This document shows, piece after piece, positions 52,027 to 54,087 of a stretch of DNA of 54,087 nt. Below the pieces are notes generated by a model, which worked only from the letters and a program-made list of their open reading frames with translations, ran no database searches and was not told the DNA's origin. The position numbers and the translations under genes were made by a program. Positions within the stretch are counted from its first letter, which is position 1. Each line of letters starts with the position of its first letter. This DNA is from Clostridia bacterium. GTDB lineage: Bacteria > Bacillota > Clostridia > Oscillospirales > Acutalibacteraceae. Where the stretch lies: NCBI GenBank assembly GCA_017474205.1, contig JAFVID010000067.1, positions 1-54,087 on the forward strand, read 5' to 3'.

Positions 52027-52055
52027 ATAATACTAATTTTTGGCTTAGATGTCAA
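52027..52055 (-). promoter_or_regulatory. sigma-A promoter of the Mn riboswitch/ATPase
   Basis: Minus-strand TTGACA (52050-52055), 17 bases, TATTAT (52027-52032); the transcript would start just before the aptamer. Confidence 0.8.
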
Positions 52056-52160
52056 GTACAATATGTGAACATATTATCAATAATATATTACATTTTCGGT
52101 CATATTAGTCGGCATTTTCCATATTTTTCTAAAAAATTGGAAAAATTTTGAAATTTTATC

Positions 52161-52189
52161 TTGCAATAATTTCCAAAATATGGTAATAT
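52161..52189 (+). promoter_or_regulatory. sigma-A-like promoter of spo0A
   Basis: TTGCAA (52161-52166), 17 bases, TAATAT (52184-52189), 33 bases before spo0A. I saw no clear 0A box (TGTCGAA) around it. Confidence 0.6.
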
Positions 52190-52222
52190 ATGGAAGCTAA
52201 ATAAATTTAAGGAGATAAAATT

Positions 52223-52999
52223 ATGGAAAACAAAATCAAAGTATTGATCGCCGATAACACCCCCGAACTTGGAAAACAATGTGCTATTGTGCTAAAGAAT
52301 TATGGAATGGAGGTTATTCTCACCGGTAAAGATGGCTCTAAAATTATTGACGAGATAAATCTTATTAAACCAAACGTAGTTATTTTTGATTCATTTATGC
52401 CAAAACTTGACGCTATTGGAGTATTAAAACAAATCAACACCTTGGATAAATCTATTCGACCAATATGTATGGTTATGGCCAACGTAGATAATGGCATTTT
52501 AGAAAGAGAAATTCTTTCTTGCGGTGCATCGTATTATCTATTAAAACCCATTGACCCTGATATTCTTGCCGAAAGAATAATTCAACTTTCAGGCAAAAGA
52601 AGTTTACCAGGGAAAGCAAAGGAACAAGGTGGACACATTACCGAAAATGATCTTGAAATAATGGTTACTGAAATTATACATCAGGTTGGTGTTCCTGCCC
52701 ATATTAAAGGATATCATTATTTGAGAAGTGCAATTATACTTTCAATAAACAATCCTGAAATGGTAAATTCAATTACTAAAATTCTCTACCCTACCGTCGC
52801 AAAAATGTATCAAACCACGTCCTCTCGCGTGGAAAGGGCTATTCGTCACGCAATTGAGGTCGCTTGGGACCGTGGGGACATCGACACCATAAATTCCTAC
52901 TTTGGTTACACCGTAAACACAGGAAGAGGCAAACCCACCAACAGCGAGTTTATTGCTCTTATTGCGGATAAGTTGAGATTGAGACTAAAAGCTGCATAA
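52223..52999 (+). CDS. spo0A: sporulation master regulator Spo0A
   Basis: 258 residues: receiver domain (1-120) and the Spo0A-specific DNA-binding domain (150-258) with [16 protein letters not shown] and the recognition region [21 protein letters not shown]. The phosphorylation Asp is kept (D56, VVIFDS) and the Lys at 108 (LLKP). However, the acidic pocket reads D11-N12 where D-D is usual, and there is no Ser/Thr in residues 81-90 ([10 protein letters not shown]), where the switch Thr normally lies. Monocistronic; the usual upstream spoIVB is absent. Confidence 0.95.
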   Translation: MENKIKVLIADNTPELGKQCAIVLKNYGMEVILTGKDGSKIIDEINLIKPNVVIFDSFMPKLDAIGVLKQINTLDKSIRPICMVMANVDNGILEREILSCGASYYLLKPIDPDILAERIIQLSGKRSLPGKAKEQGGHITENDLEIMVTEIIHQVGVPAHIKGYHYLRSAIILSINNPEMVNSITKILYPTVAKMYQTTSSRVERAIRHAIEVAWDRGDIDTINSYFGYTVNTGRGKPTNSEFIALIADKLRLRLKAA

Positions 53000-53006
53000 A
53001 TATACA

Positions 53007-53043
53007 TAAAAGGTATGGATAAGATTTCATCCATACCTTTATT
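53007..53043. terminator. bidirectional terminator between spo0A and the radical-SAM gene
   Basis: AAAAGGTATGGAT and ATCCATACCTTTT form a long stem between converging genes. Confidence 0.85.
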
Positions 53044-53916
53044 TTATATCTTTTGATTAAAATCGGGAATATAAATTTCATCCGCTGAGGTTGGCTCTTG
53101 TGTGTATCCGTCGGATATTCCACAAAGATACATATAATCTACAGCCTTTTCATATTCTTCCCTACTAACCCTATGGTTAAGTTCGGAATACGGGTATTCT
53201 TCTAAAGGAGTATATTGACTCATAAGAGAAAATTTCACGTTTTTATTTTTAAAATTATCCGCTACCCATTCAATTACACCGTAAGTATTCTCAAGATTTT
53301 CGGGTAACATAAGGTGTCTGATTATTACACCTTTTTGCATTATACCATCTTCATCGAGGATATAATCCCCTACCTGATTATACATTTCTAAAATTGCCTT
53401 TTGGGCTGTTTTGAAATAGTTGGGGACTTTACTATACTTCAAAGCAAGATTATCATCAGAATATTTTAAGTCAGGGAGATAAACATCAACCTTGCCCTTT
53501 AACATCTTCAGGGTATCTTGTTCTTCGTATCCTGCGCAATTATATACAACAGGAACGGATATTTTTTCATCTGAAATTTTTGATATCTCATTAGCGTAGT
53601 GGGTTGGGGTTACAAAATTTATGTTGTGTGCACCTTTATTAATGAGGTCTTTGATTATTGTCTTAATTTTTTCGACAGAAATATCATTACCATTTAATCC
53701 TAAAGATATCTCTTTATTTTGACAAAAAATACATTTTAGTGGACATCCGCTAAAAAATATGGTGCCACTACCTCTTTCACCGCTTATACAAGGTTCTTCG
53801 AAATAATGAAGGTCCGCCCTTGCTATGCGTATCGTATTTGTTACTCCACAAACACCTACGTTACTGTTGTCTATTCTATCTACGTTGCATTTTCTCGGAC
53901 ACAGTTGACACTTCAT
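53044..53916 (-). CDS. radical SAM protein related to pyruvate formate-lyase activating enzyme
   Basis: 290 residues. The [4Fe-4S]-binding CxxxCxxC is CPLKCIFC (near residue 50), and an N-terminal CQLCPRKCNVDR adds another Cys-rich site. Further motifs are GSGTIFFSG, NFVTPTHYANEI and VDVYLPDLKY. The layout fits the PflA-like 'radical SAM protein' subfamily of uncharacterised activases/maturases. GAGGTG lies upstream of ATG 53916; the longer frame has no support. Substrate unknown. Confidence 0.88.
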   Translation of the reverse strand: MKCQLCPRKCNVDRIDNSNVGVCGVTNTIRIARADLHYFEEPCISGERGSGTIFFSGCPLKCIFCQNKEISLGLNGNDISVEKIKTIIKDLINKGAHNINFVTPTHYANEISKISDEKISVPVVYNCAGYEEQDTLKMLKGKVDVYLPDLKYSDDNLALKYSKVPNYFKTAQKAILEMYNQVGDYILDEDGIMQKGVIIRHLMLPENLENTYGVIEWVADNFKNKNVKFSLMSQYTPLEEYPYSELNHRVSREEYEKAVDYMYLCGISDGYTQEPTSADEIYIPDFNQKI

Positions 53917-53945
53917 TATTTTCACCTCTTTAACACTTACAAAAT

Positions 53946-53973
53946 AGGATATCACATTAACTAATTTTGTCAA
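53946..53973 (-). promoter_or_regulatory. sigma-A promoter of the radical-SAM gene
   Basis: Minus-strand TTGACA (53968-53973), 16 bases, TATCCT (53946-53951). Confidence 0.65.
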
Positions 53974-54017
53974 TATGTAAAGTTGTTTCTGAAATATATG
54001 TTATAACTAAGTTGTTA

Positions 54018-54046
54018 TTGACTTTGTATGCTTTTTTGGGTATAAT
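54018..54046 (+). promoter_or_regulatory. sigma-A promoter of the gene running off the right edge
   Basis: TTGACT (54018-54023), 17 bases, TATAAT (54041-54046). Confidence 0.8.
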
Positions 54047-54077
54047 ATTTCATAGAAAAACGTTAGGAGATGACACT

Positions 54078-54087
54078 ATGGCACCAA
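54078..54087 (+). CDS. start of a gene cut by the window edge
   Basis: AGGAG and then ATG at 54078 open a frame reading Met-Ala-Pro before the window ends. The strong promoter and ribosome site make the start credible; the product cannot be told. Confidence 0.6.

Noticed and set aside
1-54087. CRISPR array or rRNA genes
   Set aside because: No regularly spaced direct repeats and no rRNA-like sequence were seen.

Overview
The window is AT-rich DNA from an endospore-forming clostridial Firmicute, probably an uncultured gut-type lineage. The evidence is a GerA/GerB/GerC germination operon, spoIIP, a YlmC/YmxH protein, spoVT and spo0A, together with clostridial neighbourhoods (hprK-murB, asp23-fakA), a T-box leader, a yybP-ykoY manganese riboswitch, AGGAGG ribosome sites, several TTG/GTG starts and textbook sigma-A promoters. 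I saw no prophage, recombinase gene, transposase, rRNA operon or CRISPR array.

Layout. 1-2.2 kb: the start of murB (cut by the window edge), hprK and rdgB. 2.2-4.9 kb: an operon of aryl-CoA ligase, double-ACT protein and acetyltransferase behind a T-box leader that I read as Phe-specific, then tRNA-Val(GAC). 5.0-11.9 kb: a DUF421/DUF4363 pair, then the sporulation block gerA-gerB-gerC-spoIIP-ylmC and convergent spoVT. 11.9-18.1 kb: an accessory zone. It holds two unknown exported/membrane proteins, then an AraC regulator and a GH4 alpha-galactosidase (melA) with a visibly different base composition. Truncated extra copies of the spoVT promoter plus start region lie between and after these cassettes. 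18.1-33.2 kb: a sugar-use region with an XRE regulator, L-rhamnose mutarotase, a complete rhamnose-type ABC importer, three Gfo/Idh/MocA dehydrogenases, a xylose-isomerase-like TIM barrel, an AraC regulator, a polysaccharide deacetylase, an AGE-family epimerase and a 631-residue protein of unknown family. 33.3-37.2 kb: metF, a stand-alone MetH reactivation-domain protein and a three-module metH. 37.2-41.2 kb: an ion transporter, a membrane-tethered LuxR-type regulator, a 44-residue Cys-rich protein and a MATE exporter. 41.3-51.9 kb: lipid kinase, queH, two P-type cation ATPases, fakA, asp23 and an orphan peptide-type binding lipoprotein. The second ATPase sits behind the Mn riboswitch. 52.2-54.1 kb: spo0A, a radical-SAM protein and the first codons of one more gene.

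The strongest unexplained signal is the threefold repetition of the spoVT 5' region (about 100 bp, sigma-G-like promoter through codon 10-12) at 11.8, 15.5 and 17.95 kb. The two extra copies break off at nearly the same codon and run into similar TATAATAACA plus palindrome sequences. This looks like repeated site-specific integration into the 5' end of spoVT, each event re-supplying the start of the gene, although no integrase remains in the window. Other points worth checking are a P-type ATPase that has lost most canonical calcium ligands, a Spo0A receiver with a changed phosphorylation pocket, a rhamnose-type uptake locus without the isomerase/kinase/aldolase route, and the unknown 631-residue protein.
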